Below, piece by piece: positions 8,574-17,692 of a stretch of 64,000 bases of DNA (position 1 is its first letter; each line of letters opens with the position of its first letter). The notes beneath the pieces are model-generated. The model saw only the letters and a program-made list of their open reading frames with translations, did no database searches and was not told the origin of the DNA. Made by a program: the position numbers and the translations under genes. This DNA is from Roseiterribacter gracilis (GTDB lineage: Bacteria; Pseudomonadota; Alphaproteobacteria; BOG-932; Roseiterribacteraceae). The stretch lies in NCBI GenBank assembly GCA_018332375.1, contig BOPV01000001.1, forward strand, positions 2,852,001-2,916,000, in the 5' to 3' direction.

Positions 8574-9872
8574 TTACGCGCCCGGTGCGACTTTCAAGCA
8601 GTTGGCGACGACGCTGCAGGCGCGCTTCGCCGCTGCAGGGTCGAGTCCGACCAGACGAGCGCGATAGACGGTTGAGCCGCCGGACCTCAACGCTTCGACA
8701 GCGCGCTGGGCTTTTTGCAGCAGCGCCGGTGCCTGCTTGATCGCCTTGTCGAGCGCAGCCTGCGCTGCTTTCGCGCTCGAGAACGCGCCGACCTGAATGC
8801 TCCAACCTTTGCCCGATGCAGTCGCTGCAGCGGCAGGCTTCATCGATGCGGCCTGCATGACCGGCGCGGGCGGCGCCATCAGCTTCGGCGTCGGCACCGG
8901 GAACGGAATGTCGCCCTCGCCTTTGGTTGCGGCGTCGGCAAGCGCGGCCAGCTGTTCGCCCGCCGGTTCGTCTTCGGGCTGGTACTGCGCAACCTGCATC
9001 GAAAGCGGCTTGTGACCCGGCTTCGGTACGCCGGCCGCAGCAACCACGGCGGCGTCGCCCTGACCGACTTTGCGGAAACCGGCATCAAGAAGCGCGGCCA
9101 TGTAGTTGTCGCGGGCGACCGCGCTGGGTCCGCCAAACACGACACCGATCAGCCGGTGACCGTTGCGCACCGCCGATGCGGTCAAATTGAAACCCGACGC
9201 GCGGATGAAGCCGGTTTTGAGACCGTCCATGCCGGCATAGCGTTCCATCAGGTGATTGTGGTTGCGATAGGTCGAACCGTTGAACTCAAATTCTTCGGTC
9301 GAGAAATAGTGATAGTACTTGGCGTATTGCTTGATCAGCGCACGGCCGAGTACCGACATGTCGCGCGCGGTCGAAATCTGTCCCGGATCCGGCAGACCCG
9401 ACGCGTTGCGGAAGATCGTGTTGCGCATGCCGAGTTGGCGCGCACGTGCGGTCATCATCTGCGCGAAGCGTTGCTCGGTGCCGCCGATGCCTTCGGCCAG
9501 CACGACGGCGGCATCGTTCGCCGACTGCGTCACCAGCGCCAGAATGGCGTCTTCGACCCGCAGCGAGTCACCCGGCTGCACACCGAGCTTGGTCGGCGAC
9601 ATCGACGAGGCTGCTGCTGAAACGGGCAAACGTTTTTGCAGATTGAAGCGGCCGCTTTCGATGGCGTCGAACGTCATCAGCAGCGTCATCATCTTGGTCA
9701 TCGACGCTGGGTGCAGCGATCGATCGGGGTCTTCCTGGCTGAGCACTTGGTTGGTGTCGGCATCGATCACGATCGACGCATCCATGGCGCGCGCAATGCC
9801 GGGCACTGCAAATAGGAGCGCGACCAACATCGCACCCATCGCCCGACCGGCGATCCGTCCCCCAAGCTGCAT
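8574..9872 (-). CDS. dacA: D-alanyl-D-alanine carboxypeptidase (S11/PBP5-type) with C-terminal SPOR domain
   Basis: Periplasmic penicillin-binding protein that trims the terminal D-Ala of peptidoglycan stem peptides. The start at 9872 is supported by a purine-rich RBS (GCAGGA) and gives a clean signal peptide (residues 1-29, ending GIARA). All S11 catalytic motifs are present: SMTK (57-60), SAN (117-119) and KTG (219-221). A proline/alanine-rich linker follows, then a SPOR domain from about residue 350 ([15 protein letters not shown]), which binds denuded septal glycan and suggests recruitment to the division site. The length is 432 residues. A longer upstream ATG at 9965 would destroy the signal peptide and is rejected. 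Confidence 0.92.
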   Translation of the reverse strand: MQLGGRIAGRAMGAMLVALLFAVPGIARAMDASIVIDADTNQVLSQEDPDRSLHPASMTKMMTLLMTFDAIESGRFNLQKRLPVSAAASSMSPTKLGVQPGDSLRVEDAILALVTQSANDAAVVLAEGIGGTEQRFAQMMTARARQLGMRNTIFRNASGLPDPGQISTARDMSVLGRALIKQYAKYYHYFSTEEFEFNGSTYRNHNHLMERYAGMDGLKTGFIRASGFNLTASAVRNGHRLIGVVFGGPSAVARDNYMAALLDAGFRKVGQGDAAVVAAAGVPKPGHKPLSMQVAQYQPEDEPAGEQLAALADAATKGEGDIPFPVPTPKLMAPPAPVMQAASMKPAAAATASGKGWSIQVGAFSSAKAAQAALDKAIKQAPALLQKAQRAVEALRSGGSTVYRARLVGLDPAAAKRACSVVANCLKVAPGA

Positions 9873-10007
9873 TCCTGCCCCCCGCCTCCAGCGACTGAAC
9901 TGGAGGTTTGCCGAATTTTGGTTAAGGAAGCACTTCTGGGTTGTCCAGCAAATTCCGGATTTCACTCAGCTTTTTTGCGCTTTGTCCAATATGCGACCGA
10001 ACAACGC

Positions 10008-10050
10008 TTGACTTTTAGGCAGTTCAGGACGACTTATGCTGCACCGCAAC
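10008..10050 (+). promoter_or_regulatory. putative sigma-70 promoter and TGC-rich PhaR-like site of the phasin gene
   Basis: TTGACT at 10008-10013 and an ACTTAT/TTATGC element at about 10032-10039 (18-bp spacing to ACTTAT) form a plausible housekeeping promoter about 90 bp before the phasin ATG. Overlapping the -10 is ATGCTGCACCGCAAC (10036-10050), a TGC/GCA-rich imperfect dyad like those described for PhaR repressors in front of phasin genes. The surrounding 258-bp gap is noticeably more AT-rich than its flanks. Assignment is by eye only. Confidence 0.4.
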
Positions 10051-10130
10051 AAACCACTGCGGAAAGCGGCCGGCTCCCTACTGGAAACCTGCGCCGCACC
10101 CGCGAAACAACCGTGCGACGGAGAGATCAA

Positions 10131-10565
10131 ATGACCGATACCACCCAGTTCCAAGCCGCCACCTTCGCAGCCGCCAAGGAAACCTTTGGCAAGTTCGCTG
10201 GCCAGAACTTCAAGACCGTTGATGAAGTGGCCGCCTTCGGCAAAGCCAACCTCGACGCCTACCTCAAGGCCGGCTCGACCATCGCGAAGGGTCTGGAAGA
10301 ACTGACCCGCGCCGTGGCGACCTATAGCCAGACCAACGTGACCGCATCGGTCGACGCGACGAAGGCCCTCTTCGGCGCCAAGACGATCCGCGAAGTCGCG
10401 GACCTGCAGAACGACTACGCCAAGAAGGCGTTCGACTCGCTGGTCACCGAGACCACCAAGCTCGGCGAACTCTCGGTTCGCGTCGCCAACGAAGCGATCG
10501 AGCCGCTGAACGCCCGCGTCAGCGCCGTGGTCGAAACCTTCTCGAAGCCGGCTGTCGCTGCCTAA
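10131..10565 (+). CDS. phasin family protein (PHA granule-associated)
   Basis: Protein of 144 residues, entirely helical and amphipathic, without transmembrane segments, as in phasins that coat polyhydroxyalkanoate granules. The phasin pattern of FAAAKETFGKFAGQNFKTVDE, a central AYLKAGSTIAKGLEELTRA helix and a C-terminal KKAFDSLVTETTKLGEL helix is clear. ATG at 10131 follows a good RBS (GGAGAG). The gene is monocistronic: its own promoter region lies upstream and a strong terminator follows the stop. Codon usage is biased toward GCC/AAG/CTG, suggesting high expression. No PHA synthase is in the window. Confidence 0.88.
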   Translation: MTDTTQFQAATFAAAKETFGKFAGQNFKTVDEVAAFGKANLDAYLKAGSTIAKGLEELTRAVATYSQTNVTASVDATKALFGAKTIREVADLQNDYAKKAFDSLVTETTKLGELSVRVANEAIEPLNARVSAVVETFSKPAVAA

Positions 10566-10596
10566 GACCGCAGCCACCACCGACTAGCACGGGTTC

Positions 10597-10635
10597 GAAA
10601 CCCCGCGGCATCACTGCCGCGGGGTTTCGTCGTTT
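10597..10635 (+). terminator. rho-independent terminator of the phasin gene
   Basis: Perfect 14-bp inverted repeat (10597-10610 and 10615-10628) with a TCAC loop. The right arm ends GGGGTTTC, followed by GTCGTTTTC. It lies 32 bp after the phasin stop. Confidence 0.85.
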
Positions 10636-10783
10636 TCGGGCTGGAGTTTTCCCCAGGTCGCGCCACCATCATGCCGGCAAGCGCGTTGTTGCAGGGAATT
10701 CACGTTCCTGTCGCTTTGCGCACTTTGCGAACTGGCCCTTGCGCGCCATATCCTGGTCTCGCGCGTTCACCTGAAAAGACAGC

Positions 10784-11110
10784 ATGGCAGACGACGACAA
10801 GCGCTTTTCTGACGGTAGTGGCACCGGCGTGGTCGTAAAGACCCGCGCCGAAACCAAAAAGCCGTCCATGTACAAAGTGCTCATGCTCAACGACGACTAC
10901 ACGCCGATGGAGTTCGTCGTTCATGTGCTGGAAAGATTCTTCCGTAAGAGTCGCGAAGAGGCGACTCGTATCATGATGCACATACACCGGCGCGGTGTCG
11001 GCTTGTGCGGCGTGTACACTTACGAGGTGGCGGAGACGAAGGTGACGCAGGTCATGGATTTCGCCCGACAGCAGCAACACCCTCTCCAATGCACGTTGGA
11101 GCGGGACTGA
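10784..11110 (+). CDS. clpS: ATP-dependent Clp protease adaptor ClpS
   Basis: N-degron adaptor that binds destabilising N-terminal residues and delivers substrates to ClpAP. The 108 residues contain an unstructured N-terminal extension (1-25) and the ClpS core: [17 protein letters not shown] (30-46), including the N-D-D pocket residues, and the helix [13 protein letters not shown]. The [21 protein letters not shown] segment forms the second half of the binding pocket. It is followed after 6 bp by clpA, the canonical partner, and the two are presumably co-transcribed. Confidence 0.95.
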   Translation: MADDDKRFSDGSGTGVVVKTRAETKKPSMYKVLMLNDDYTPMEFVVHVLERFFRKSREEATRIMMHIHRRGVGLCGVYTYEVAETKVTQVMDFARQQQHPLQCTLERD

Positions 11111-11116
11111 ACGAAA

Positions 11117-13408
11117 ATGCTTAGCCGCAACCTAGAACAAACTCTTCACCGCGCGCTCGCCCAGGCGAACGCCCGTCGCCACGAATATTCGACGCTCGAG
11201 CATCTGCTGCTCGCGTTGACCGAGGACCAGGACGCGATCGCCGTCCTGCGTGCCTGCGGCGTGGACATGTCCAAGCTGCGCGAACAGCTTGCCGACTATA
11301 TCGACAACGAATTGTCGAACCTGACGACCGATGGCGGCGATGAAGCCAAGCCAACGGCCGGGTTTCAACGCGTGCTGCAGCGGGCTGCAATTCACGTTCA
11401 GTCGTCGGGCCGTGACGAAGTCACCGGCGCCAACGTGCTGGTCGCGCTGTTCAGCGAACGCGAAAGCCATGCCGTCTATTTCCTGCAGGAGCAGGAGATG
11501 ACGCGCTTCGACGCGGTCAATTACATCAGTCACGGCATCTCGAAAGCGCCGGGGCAGACCGAAACACGCCGGGTCAGCGGTGCCGACGCCGACGCGCAGG
11601 CCGAAAAGGTCGTGAAGAAGGGCCACGAGGCCCTCGACTCCTATTGCGTGAATCTCAATCGCAAAGCGCAGAGCGGCAAAATCGATCCGCTGATCGGACG
11701 CGACCACGAGGTCGAACGTACGATCCAGATTCTGTGCCGCCGGTCGAAGAACAATCCGCTCTATGTCGGCGATCCCGGCGTCGGCAAGACGGCGATCGCC
11801 GAAGGCCTGGCGCGACGCATCGTGCACGGCGAAGTGCCGGAAGTACTGAAAGACGCCGTCATTTACGCGCTCGATATGGGCGCGTTGCTGGCCGGCACGC
11901 GCTATCGCGGTGATTTCGAAGAACGGTTGAAAGCGGTCATCACCGAAATCGACCAGCAGCCTGGCTCGATCCTGTTCATCGACGAAATCCACACCGTCAT
12001 CGGCGCGGGTGCAACGTCGGGCGGCGCGATGGATGCGTCGAACTTGCTGAAGCCGGCGCTGGCGCAAGGCACGCTGCGCTGCATCGGTTCGACGACCTAC
12101 AAAGAATACCGCTCCTACTTCGAGAAGGACCGCGCGCTGGTCCGTCGCTTCCAGAAGATCGACGTCAACGAACCGTCGATTCCGGATGCGATCAAGATCT
12201 TGAACGGCATCAAGCCGTACTACGAAAAGCACCATCGCGTGCGCTACACGGCCGACGCGATCAAGACCGCGGTGGAATTGTCGGCGCGCTATATCGGCGA
12301 CCGCAAACTGCCTGACAAAGCGATCGACGTGATCGACGAAGTCGGGGCGGCGCAGGCGTTGCTGCCCGAAGGCCGCCGTCGCAAGACGATCGGCGTCAAA
12401 GAAGTCGAAGCGGTCGTTGCCAAGATCGCGCGCATCCCACCGAAATCGGTGAGCCGCGACGACAAGGAAGCGCTGCGTTCGCTGGAAACCTCGTTGAAAA
12501 CGATGGTGTTCGGCCAGGACAAGCCGATCGAAGCGCTGGCAAGCGCAATCAAGCTGGCGCGCGCCGGCTTGCGCGAACCGGAAAAGCCGATCGGCAGCTA
12601 TTTGTTCAGCGGCCCCACCGGCGTCGGCAAAACCGAAGTCGCACGTCAGCTGGCGAAGACGCTGGGCATTGAACTGACGCGCTTCGACATGTCCGAATAT
12701 ATGGAGCGCCATACGGTTTCGCGCCTGATCGGCGCGCCGCCGGGCTATGTCGGGTTTGATCAGGGTGGCTTGCTGACCGATGCCGTCGATCAGCATCCGC
12801 ACCAGGTGCTGCTGCTCGACGAAATCGAGAAAGCGCATCCCGACCTGTTCAACATCCTGTTGCAGGTGATGGATTACGGACGTCTCACCGATCACAACGG
12901 CAAGACGGTCGATTTCCGCAACGTCATTCTGATCATGACGACCAACGCTGGCGCGGCCGACATGGCCAAGCCGACGATCGGGTTCGAGCGCACGGTGCGC
13001 ATCGGTGAAGACACCGAAGCGATCGAGAAAATGTTCACGCCGGAATTCCGCAACCGGTTGGACGCGATCATTCCGTTCGGCGGCCTGACGCCGGAAATCA
13101 TCGGTCGCGTCGTCGACAAGTTCGTGATCCAGCTCGAAACGCAACTGGCCGATCGTGGCGTCGAAATCACGATGACGGACGAAGCGCGTCGCTGGCTGGG
13201 CGAACAGGGTTATGACGTGAAGATGGGCGCGCGGCCGTTGGCCCGCACGATCCAGGAACATGTCAAAAAGCCGCTCGCCGAAGAATTGTTGTTCGGCAAA
13301 TTGTCGAAGGGCGGCACCGTCCGCATCGACGTACGCGACGGCAAGCTTTCCTTCGAACTCGAAGCGAAGCCTGCTGCGCCGGAAAAGATTCTCGAGCCGG
13401 CCGACTAG
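11117..13408 (+). CDS. clpA: ATP-dependent Clp protease ATP-binding subunit ClpA
   Basis: AAA+ unfoldase that pairs with ClpP and ClpS. The 763 residues show a Clp N-domain double repeat (1-145), a first AAA module with Walker A GDPGVGKT (near 218-225) and IDEIHT Walker B, and a second module with GPTGVGKT (near 500) and [13 protein letters not shown]-terminal small domain follows, containing the [24 protein letters not shown] segment typical of ClpA. No M-domain coiled coil separates the modules, which distinguishes it from ClpB/ClpC. It lies immediately downstream of clpS. An intrinsic terminator is built into its stop codon region. Confidence 0.96.
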   Translation: MLSRNLEQTLHRALAQANARRHEYSTLEHLLLALTEDQDAIAVLRACGVDMSKLREQLADYIDNELSNLTTDGGDEAKPTAGFQRVLQRAAIHVQSSGRDEVTGANVLVALFSERESHAVYFLQEQEMTRFDAVNYISHGISKAPGQTETRRVSGADADAQAEKVVKKGHEALDSYCVNLNRKAQSGKIDPLIGRDHEVERTIQILCRRSKNNPLYVGDPGVGKTAIAEGLARRIVHGEVPEVLKDAVIYALDMGALLAGTRYRGDFEERLKAVITEIDQQPGSILFIDEIHTVIGAGATSGGAMDASNLLKPALAQGTLRCIGSTTYKEYRSYFEKDRALVRRFQKIDVNEPSIPDAIKILNGIKPYYEKHHRVRYTADAIKTAVELSARYIGDRKLPDKAIDVIDEVGAAQALLPEGRRRKTIGVKEVEAVVAKIARIPPKSVSRDDKEALRSLETSLKTMVFGQDKPIEALASAIKLARAGLREPEKPIGSYLFSGPTGVGKTEVARQLAKTLGIELTRFDMSEYMERHTVSRLIGAPPGYVGFDQGGLLTDAVDQHPHQVLLLDEIEKAHPDLFNILLQVMDYGRLTDHNGKTVDFRNVILIMTTNAGAADMAKPTIGFERTVRIGEDTEAIEKMFTPEFRNRLDAIIPFGGLTPEIIGRVVDKFVIQLETQLADRGVEITMTDEARRWLGEQGYDVKMGARPLARTIQEHVKKPLAEELLFGKLSKGGTVRIDVRDGKLSFELEAKPAAPEKILEPAD

Positions 13409-13427
13409 GCCGGCTCGTTCTTTCCCT
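13394..13427 (+). terminator. intrinsic terminator overlapping the clpA stop codon
   Basis: Perfect 9-bp stem GAGCCGGCC / GGCCGGCTC (13394-13402 and 13408-13416) with a 5-nt loop that contains most of the TAG stop, followed by GTTCTTTCCCTTT. The stem therefore encodes the last residues of ClpA. Confidence 0.7.
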
Positions 13428-13430
13428 TTC

Positions 13431-13901
13431 ATGAGCGACGAAGTTTTTCTGCGCCGCGCGATTGCGCTTTCGCGCGCCGGCATGGAGTCGAACGAAGGCG
13501 GGCCGTTCGGCGCCGTCGTCGTGCGCGACGGCAAGATCATCGGCGAAGGCTGGAACCGCGTCGTCGCCAGCGGCGATCCGACCGCCCACGCCGAAGTCAC
13601 AGCGATCCGCAACGCTGCCGCTGCAGTCGGACAGTTCGACCTGTCGGGGTCGACGATCTATGCCAGCTGCGAACCGTGCCCGATGTGCCTGGCCGCGATT
13701 CATTGGGCGCGGATCGGACGGATCGTCTACGCAGCCGCGTGCAGCGATGCGGCGTCGATCGGGTTCGATGATGGCGAGATTTTCGACGAGCTGCGCCGCC
13801 CGCCCCATGCGCGTCGCGTCGTCGCCGAACAGTCGCTGCAAGAGGAAGCCGCCGCCGTGATGCACGACTGGGCGGCGAAGGCCGACCGTACGCCCTACTA
13901 G
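13431..13901 (+). CDS. nucleoside/guanine deaminase (CDA superfamily, GuaD-like)
   Basis: Zinc-dependent deaminase of 156 residues. HAE (53-55) supplies the zinc-binding histidine and the catalytic glutamate, and PCPMC (82-86) supplies C83 and C86. The surrounding sequence (EGGPFGAVVVRDG, SGDPTAHAEVTAIR, IGFDDGEIFDEL) matches the domain-swapped Bacillus-type guanine deaminase better than TadA or cytosine deaminase. The predicted reaction is guanine to xanthine. ATG at 13431 lies 22 bp after the clpA stop, beyond the terminator stem. The end overlaps the convergent FemAB-like gene by 4 bp. Confidence 0.82.
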   Translation: MSDEVFLRRAIALSRAGMESNEGGPFGAVVVRDGKIIGEGWNRVVASGDPTAHAEVTAIRNAAAAVGQFDLSGSTIYASCEPCPMCLAAIHWARIGRIVYAAACSDAASIGFDDGEIFDELRRPPHARRVVAEQSLQEEAAAVMHDWAAKADRTPY

Positions 13902-15046
13902 TCTTCGCGAAACGGCGACAGCGCCGCCAGCGCCGCGCGTTCTTCGTCCATCGCATCCCGTTCATGTTCGAGCCAAGATTCCAGCGCGCTGCGGAAGCGT
14001 GGGTCGGCGACGTAATGTGCGCTGCGCGTTTTCACCGGCAGATAGCCGCGTTGAATCTTGTGCTCGCCTTGCGCGCCCGCTTCGACACGCTGCAGGCCGC
14101 GCTCGATCGCGAACTCGATCGCCTTGTAGTAGCAAGCTTCGAAATGCAGGAACGGCACATCTTCGGTTGCGCCCCAGTTGCGGCCGAACAACGTGTCGCT
14201 GCCGATGAGATTCAGCGCGCCGCCGATCCAACGCCCGTCACGCCGCGCCAGAATCAACACGACGCGATCGGCCATGGTTTCGCCCAGCCGGTCGAAGAAG
14301 CGTCGCGTCAAATAGGGGCTGCCCCATTTGCGATCGGACGTGCTGCGATAGAAGCGCCAGAACGCGTCCCAATGACTTGAATTCAATTCGTCGCCGCTGA
14401 CCGCAACGATCTCGACACCGGCTGCGGCGACGGCGCGTCGTTCGCGCCGGATCGCTTTTCGTTTTGCCGACGACAGCGCCCCGAGAAAATCCTCGAACGT
14501 CGCGTAGCCGTCGTTGGCCCAGTGATACTGCACGCCTTCGCGCGCCAACCAGCCAGCCGCGGCAAACGCGTCGGCGTCGCGGTCGTTCAGAAAGGTTGCG
14601 TGCACGGTCGATGCGCGATGCGCCGCGGCAAGCGATTGCAGCCCGTCGATCAATGCCGCCGCGATCGGCGCGCGGTCGAATTCCGGACGAATCAACAAGC
14701 GCGGTCCCGGTACTGGCGTGAACGGCACCGCGACCTGCAATTTGGGATAGTAGCGACCGCCGGCGCGCTCATAGGCCTGCGCCCAGCCATGGTCGAAGAC
14801 ATATTCGCCGTAGGAATGAGACTTCAAAAAACACGGCACGACGCCGAGCAGAATATTGTCGTGCGTCAGCACCAGATGCTGTGGCAACCAGCCGGTCTCC
14901 GCCGTCGCCGACCCGCTCGCTTCCAGCGCATGGAGAAATTCATGCGCGACGAACGGATTGTCCGCTCCGGCGCACGCATTCCACGCCGCCGGATCGAGAT
15001 CGGCGATGCGCTCGACGACCGTCAGCGTCGGCGCGATCCCGTCCAC
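13898..15046 (-). CDS. FemAB/DUF482-family N-acyltransferase (peptidoglycan biosynthesis/recognition-like)
   Basis: Protein of 382 residues of the DUF482/COG3146 group, a double-GNAT fold related to FemAB peptidyltransferases. Diagnostic stretches are NPFVAHEFLHALEASGSA near the N-terminus, GWLPQHLVL, the YYPKLQVAVPFTPVPGPRLL segment, and the C-terminal GAQGEHKIQRGYLPVKTRSAH. I chose GTG at 15046, just after the ridA stop (15052), because it gives the family's usual N-terminus. It is probably co-transcribed with ridA. The acceptor and donor are unknown; wall or amino-acid acylation is only suggested by the family. Confidence 0.8.
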   Translation of the reverse strand: MDGIAPTLTVVERIADLDPAAWNACAGADNPFVAHEFLHALEASGSATAETGWLPQHLVLTHDNILLGVVPCFLKSHSYGEYVFDHGWAQAYERAGGRYYPKLQVAVPFTPVPGPRLLIRPEFDRAPIAAALIDGLQSLAAAHRASTVHATFLNDRDADAFAAAGWLAREGVQYHWANDGYATFEDFLGALSSAKRKAIRRERRAVAAAGVEIVAVSGDELNSSHWDAFWRFYRSTSDRKWGSPYLTRRFFDRLGETMADRVVLILARRDGRWIGGALNLIGSDTLFGRNWGATEDVPFLHFEACYYKAIEFAIERGLQRVEAGAQGEHKIQRGYLPVKTRSAHYVADPRFRSALESWLEHERDAMDEERAALAALSPFRED

Positions 15047-15051
15047 GTTCG

Positions 15052-15513
15052 CTATTCGACCTCGATGATGGCGTCGATCTCGACCGCACCGTTGCGCGGC
15101 AGCGACGGCGCACCTACGGCCGAGCGCGCGTGACGGCCGCGATCGCCCAGCACTTCGACGAACAGGTCTGATGCCCCGTTTCCGACGTCGGGCTGCTGCG
15201 TGAACTCGGGCACGCAAGCGACGAAGACCCCCAGCTTGACGACGCGGCGGATTTTTTCGAGATCGCCGCCAAGCGCGGCTTTGGTCTGGGCGAGAATATT
15301 GATGGCGCACAAGCGAGCCGCGTCGCGCGCCGCCTCCAACGTCACGTCGCGACCGACGACGCCGGTGATCGCAACTTTGCCGTCGCGCAGCGGCAGCTGG
15401 CCTGAGATGAACAGCAGATTGCCGGTCTTGACGTACGGCACGTAGTTGCCGGCGACCGTGCCGCCCGGCGGCAATTCGATGTTCAGCTCTTTGAGGCGCG
15501 CGTCGATCGACAT
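15052..15513 (-). CDS. RidA-family (YjgF/YER057c/UK114) protein
   Basis: Trimeric RidA-fold protein of 153 residues. It belongs to the longer subgroup with an N-terminal LKELNIELPPGGTVAGNYVP segment. Conserved features are LLFISGQLPLRDG, the RLCAINILAQTKAALGGDLEKI helix and the C-terminal PRNGAVEIDAIIEVE strand. Archetypal RidA deaminates reactive enamine/imine intermediates using an active-site arginine of the form R-x-A-V. Here that region reads HARSAVGAPSLPRNG, which resembles paralogues with uncertain deaminase activity. It lies 6 bp upstream of the FemAB-like gene. Confidence 0.85.
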   Translation of the reverse strand: MSIDARLKELNIELPPGGTVAGNYVPYVKTGNLLFISGQLPLRDGKVAITGVVGRDVTLEAARDAARLCAINILAQTKAALGGDLEKIRRVVKLGVFVACVPEFTQQPDVGNGASDLFVEVLGDRGRHARSAVGAPSLPRNGAVEIDAIIEVE

Positions 15514-15594
15514 CCAACTCTCCCGGCAAGCCTACGTGCTTGACGCCAGGAGGTAGCGCGCGAATTGCGTCGCGCCCAGTCCTAGATGGGCGCT

Positions 15595-15993
15595 TTAGAT
15601 GGTCGCGCCGCGGCTGCGCAGTTGCGACTGGGCGCGGGCAACGGCGCTGTAATCGACATAGCGTTGCGCGGGTGGCAGCGGACGCTGCACGACATTTTGC
15701 GCGCTGTTGGCGAGAACGATGGTGCCGCCGACCGCGCGTGCAATGTCTTCGGCGCGCCGTTGCGCCAGGGTCGGGCCGCTGCCGCGCGCATTGCGCAGGC
15801 TGGGCAGGTTTTCGATCCGGGGGTCGACGCCCGATGTCGCCGCGACGCCGCTATTATAGAGCGTGGCAATGACCTTCCCGTGCAGCCGGACCTCGGCATA
15901 GACGCTGGTCGCGCCGGGAGGCACCGCGTCTCGATAGAGTTCGGCGGGCGTTACTTCGTGCAGGGCCTGTTTCAGGCGCGTCGTTTCGGTCAC
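15595..15993 (-). CDS. hypothetical protein, unrecognised
   Basis: I do not recognise this 132-residue protein. GTG at 15993 is favoured because GGAG lies eight bases upstream; longer upstream starts would add an arginine-rich, low-confidence extension. The N-terminus is acidic (TETTRLKQALHEV), the middle shows alternating strand-like segments (SVYAEVRLHGKVIATLYNSG), and the C-terminus is basic (RYVDYSAVARAQSQLRSRG). No signal peptide or membrane helix is apparent, and it is probably cytoplasmic. It sits between ridA and the divergent NDUFA12 gene, with about 206 bp of intergenic DNA upstream. Confidence 0.6.
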   Translation of the reverse strand: MTETTRLKQALHEVTPAELYRDAVPPGATSVYAEVRLHGKVIATLYNSGVAATSGVDPRIENLPSLRNARGSGPTLAQRRAEDIARAVGGTIVLANSAQNVVQRPLPPAQRYVDYSAVARAQSQLRSRGATI

Positions 15994-16199
15994 GGGGTAC
16001 TCCGTGGTCGGTTGTGCCTCTCCCCTCTGCAAATCACGTGCTAGGCACGGACAATTGAAAACCCTGGCTTTTTCTCGACGGTCCCTGCGGCCGCCGCGCA
16101 ACTTTTGCCCGGTCGGGTGCGGGCAGCGGAAATTTCTGCGAGGTGCCGTGCAGCGGCCCGCCTTGTGCCGCAGCACGGCCCGGTGTAGCCAAACGAACC

Positions 16200-16589
16200 A
16201 TGGCCCGCCTGACCCTTTTGCGCGCCCTTTCGAACGCGTCGATCCTGCTTTTCACCTGGCGTCGTGGCACGTCGGTGGGCACGGATCTGTTCGGAAACCG
16301 CTACTACAAAGGCCCCGCACGTCGCGGCTCGAAGCGCGAACGTCGTTGGGTCATCTATGCCGGGGAACCCGAAGCATCGACCGTGCCGCCGGAATGGCAT
16401 GCGTGGATGCATCACCAGCCCGTGGCTCCGCCGAGCGAGTCGCCCGCGACGCAGCGTCCTTGGATGTTGCCACCGCAAGCGAACCAGACCGGCACCGAAA
16501 ACGCGTACCGTCCGCCGGGCCATCAGCTCGAAGGCGGCAAGCGCCGCCCGGCGACTGGCGACTATGAATCCTGGACGCCGCCAACTTGA
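16200..16589 (+). CDS. NADH:ubiquinone oxidoreductase subunit NDUFA12 family protein
   Basis: Accessory subunit of alphaproteobacterial complex I, homologous to mitochondrial B17.2/NDUFA12. The 129 residues contain the conserved core: GTSVGTDLFGNRYY, RRWVIYAGEPEASTVPPEWHAWMHH, and a C-terminal YRPPGHQLEGG...YESWTP motif. ATG at 16200 is chosen; an upstream in-frame ATG adds a non-conserved proline/alanine-rich stretch. The TGA overlaps the TTG start of mlaD in a TTGA junction. The NDUFA12-mlaD-DUF2155 order recurs in many alphaproteobacteria. Confidence 0.9.
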   Translation: MARLTLLRALSNASILLFTWRRGTSVGTDLFGNRYYKGPARRGSKRERRWVIYAGEPEASTVPPEWHAWMHHQPVAPPSESPATQRPWMLPPQANQTGTENAYRPPGHQLEGGKRRPATGDYESWTPPT

Positions 16590-17095
16590 ACCGCAGCGTC
16601 GTTGAACCGATTCTGGGTGCGCTGATCCTGTTCGTCGCGATCGGCTTCTTGGTCTTCGCCTATGGCCGCGCGTCGACGCCGACCATCGCCAAAGGCTACG
16701 AACTCACCGCGCGCTTCTCTGCGATCGACGGCCTGTCGAAAGGCAGCGACGTGCGCGTCAGCGGCGTCAAAGTCGGCCAGGTCGCCGACATCAAAATCGA
16801 GCCCACAACCTTTCTCGCCATCGTGCGCTTGGTGATCGATCCGGCAGTGCAGCTGCCGAAAGATTCGCTCGCATCGGTGACCAGCGAAGGTCTGCTGGGC
16901 GGCAAGTTCGTCGCGCTGGAACCGGGCAGCGACGATGCGCGCATCCCCAATGGCGGCCGTATCGAACGCACCCAGTCAGCAGCGAGCCTCGACAAGCTGC
17001 TCGGCCAAGTGATCTTTAGCCTGCAGAATCTGGGCGGCGACAAAGACAAGAACGCGAACAGCGGCAACGCACCCGCGACTGCCGCACCGAAATAA
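16586..17095 (+). CDS. mlaD: outer-membrane lipid asymmetry maintenance protein MlaD (MCE domain)
   Basis: Membrane-anchored MCE protein of 169 residues that forms the hexameric ring passing phospholipids between the MlaFEB ABC complex and periplasmic MlaC. An N-terminal transmembrane helix (8-26) is followed by the MCE domain (about 36-115) with the typical ARFSAIDGLSKGSDVRVSGVKVGQV and SEGLLGGKFVALEPG stretches. The start is an unusual TTG at 16586 inside the NDUFA12 stop (TTGA), implying translational coupling. mlaE, mlaF and mlaB are not in the window, and mlaC is 10 kb away, so the Mla genes are dispersed. Confidence 0.92.
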   Translation: MNRSVVEPILGALILFVAIGFLVFAYGRASTPTIAKGYELTARFSAIDGLSKGSDVRVSGVKVGQVADIKIEPTTFLAIVRLVIDPAVQLPKDSLASVTSEGLLGGKFVALEPGSDDARIPNGGRIERTQSAASLDKLLGQVIFSLQNLGGDKDKNANSGNAPATAAPK

Positions 17096-17142
17096 CAGCT
17101 GCCGCTTTTTCGCCGTTTCTGCGGACCAGCTTCCGGGCCAGC

Positions 17143-17685
17143 ATGAAAGTCTTCGCTCTCACGGCGCTTCTCGCGTCGCTCGCATCCGCCGCCGCGTTGG
17201 CGCAAGACGCACCGCGTCCGGCAGCGCAACCGCGCGCCGCAGCACCGCGTCCGGAAAAGCCCGCCGACGCTGAATTGCCGCCCGCGCTTCCGCCCGGATC
17301 GATGATCGATCACCCGATCGCCGAGTTGCAGGCGCTGGACAAAATCACCGCGCGCGTCCGTCCGATCGAAGCGCGCGTCGGACAGACCTTCACCTTCGGC
17401 ACGCTGAATTTGCAGGTCGAGGCCTGCCGCAAAGCACCGCCGGAAGAACCACGCGAGTCGGCGGCCTTCTTGCGTATTTGGGAAGCCAAACCCGGACAGG
17501 CGTCGAAATGGGTGTTTTCAGGCTGGATGTTCGCGTCGAGCCCCGCGCTCTCAGCGATGGATCACCCGGTCTATGACATCTGGCTGAAAGATTGCGGCGG
17601 TCCGGCCGCCGGCGCGACCGCACGCGACGACGCAGCACCGGCGCAGCCGCAGGCCGCGCCGGAACAACCCAAGCCGAAGCGCTGA
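17143..17685 (+). CDS. DUF2155 domain-containing exported protein
   Basis: Exported protein of 180 residues: signal peptide 1-20 (ending AALA), then a proline/alanine-rich linker to about residue 50. The DUF2155 domain spans about 55-150 with ALDKITARVRPIEARVGQTF, FGTLNLQVEACRKAPPEE and WVFSGWMFASSPALSAMDHPVYDIWLKDC. The single cysteines in the two conserved segments could form a disulphide. Function is unknown. Its recurrent position behind mlaD suggests an envelope role (inference). A proline/alanine/glutamine tail ends the protein. Confidence 0.85.
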   Translation: MKVFALTALLASLASAAALAQDAPRPAAQPRAAAPRPEKPADAELPPALPPGSMIDHPIAELQALDKITARVRPIEARVGQTFTFGTLNLQVEACRKAPPEEPRESAAFLRIWEAKPGQASKWVFSGWMFASSPALSAMDHPVYDIWLKDCGGPAAGATARDDAAPAQPQAAPEQPKPKR

Positions 17686-17692
17686 CTCGAAG

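Noticed and set aside
10590..10628. GGTTCGAAACCCC resembling a tRNA T-arm
   Set aside because: No acceptor, D or anticodon arms surround it. The sequence is the left arm of the phasin terminator.
11132..13612. An 826-codon open frame on the minus strand antisense to clpA
   Set aside because: It is a by-product of GC-rich codon bias. Its predicted sequence is Arg/Asp/Phe-rich without recognisable domains, while the plus strand encodes an intact ClpA.
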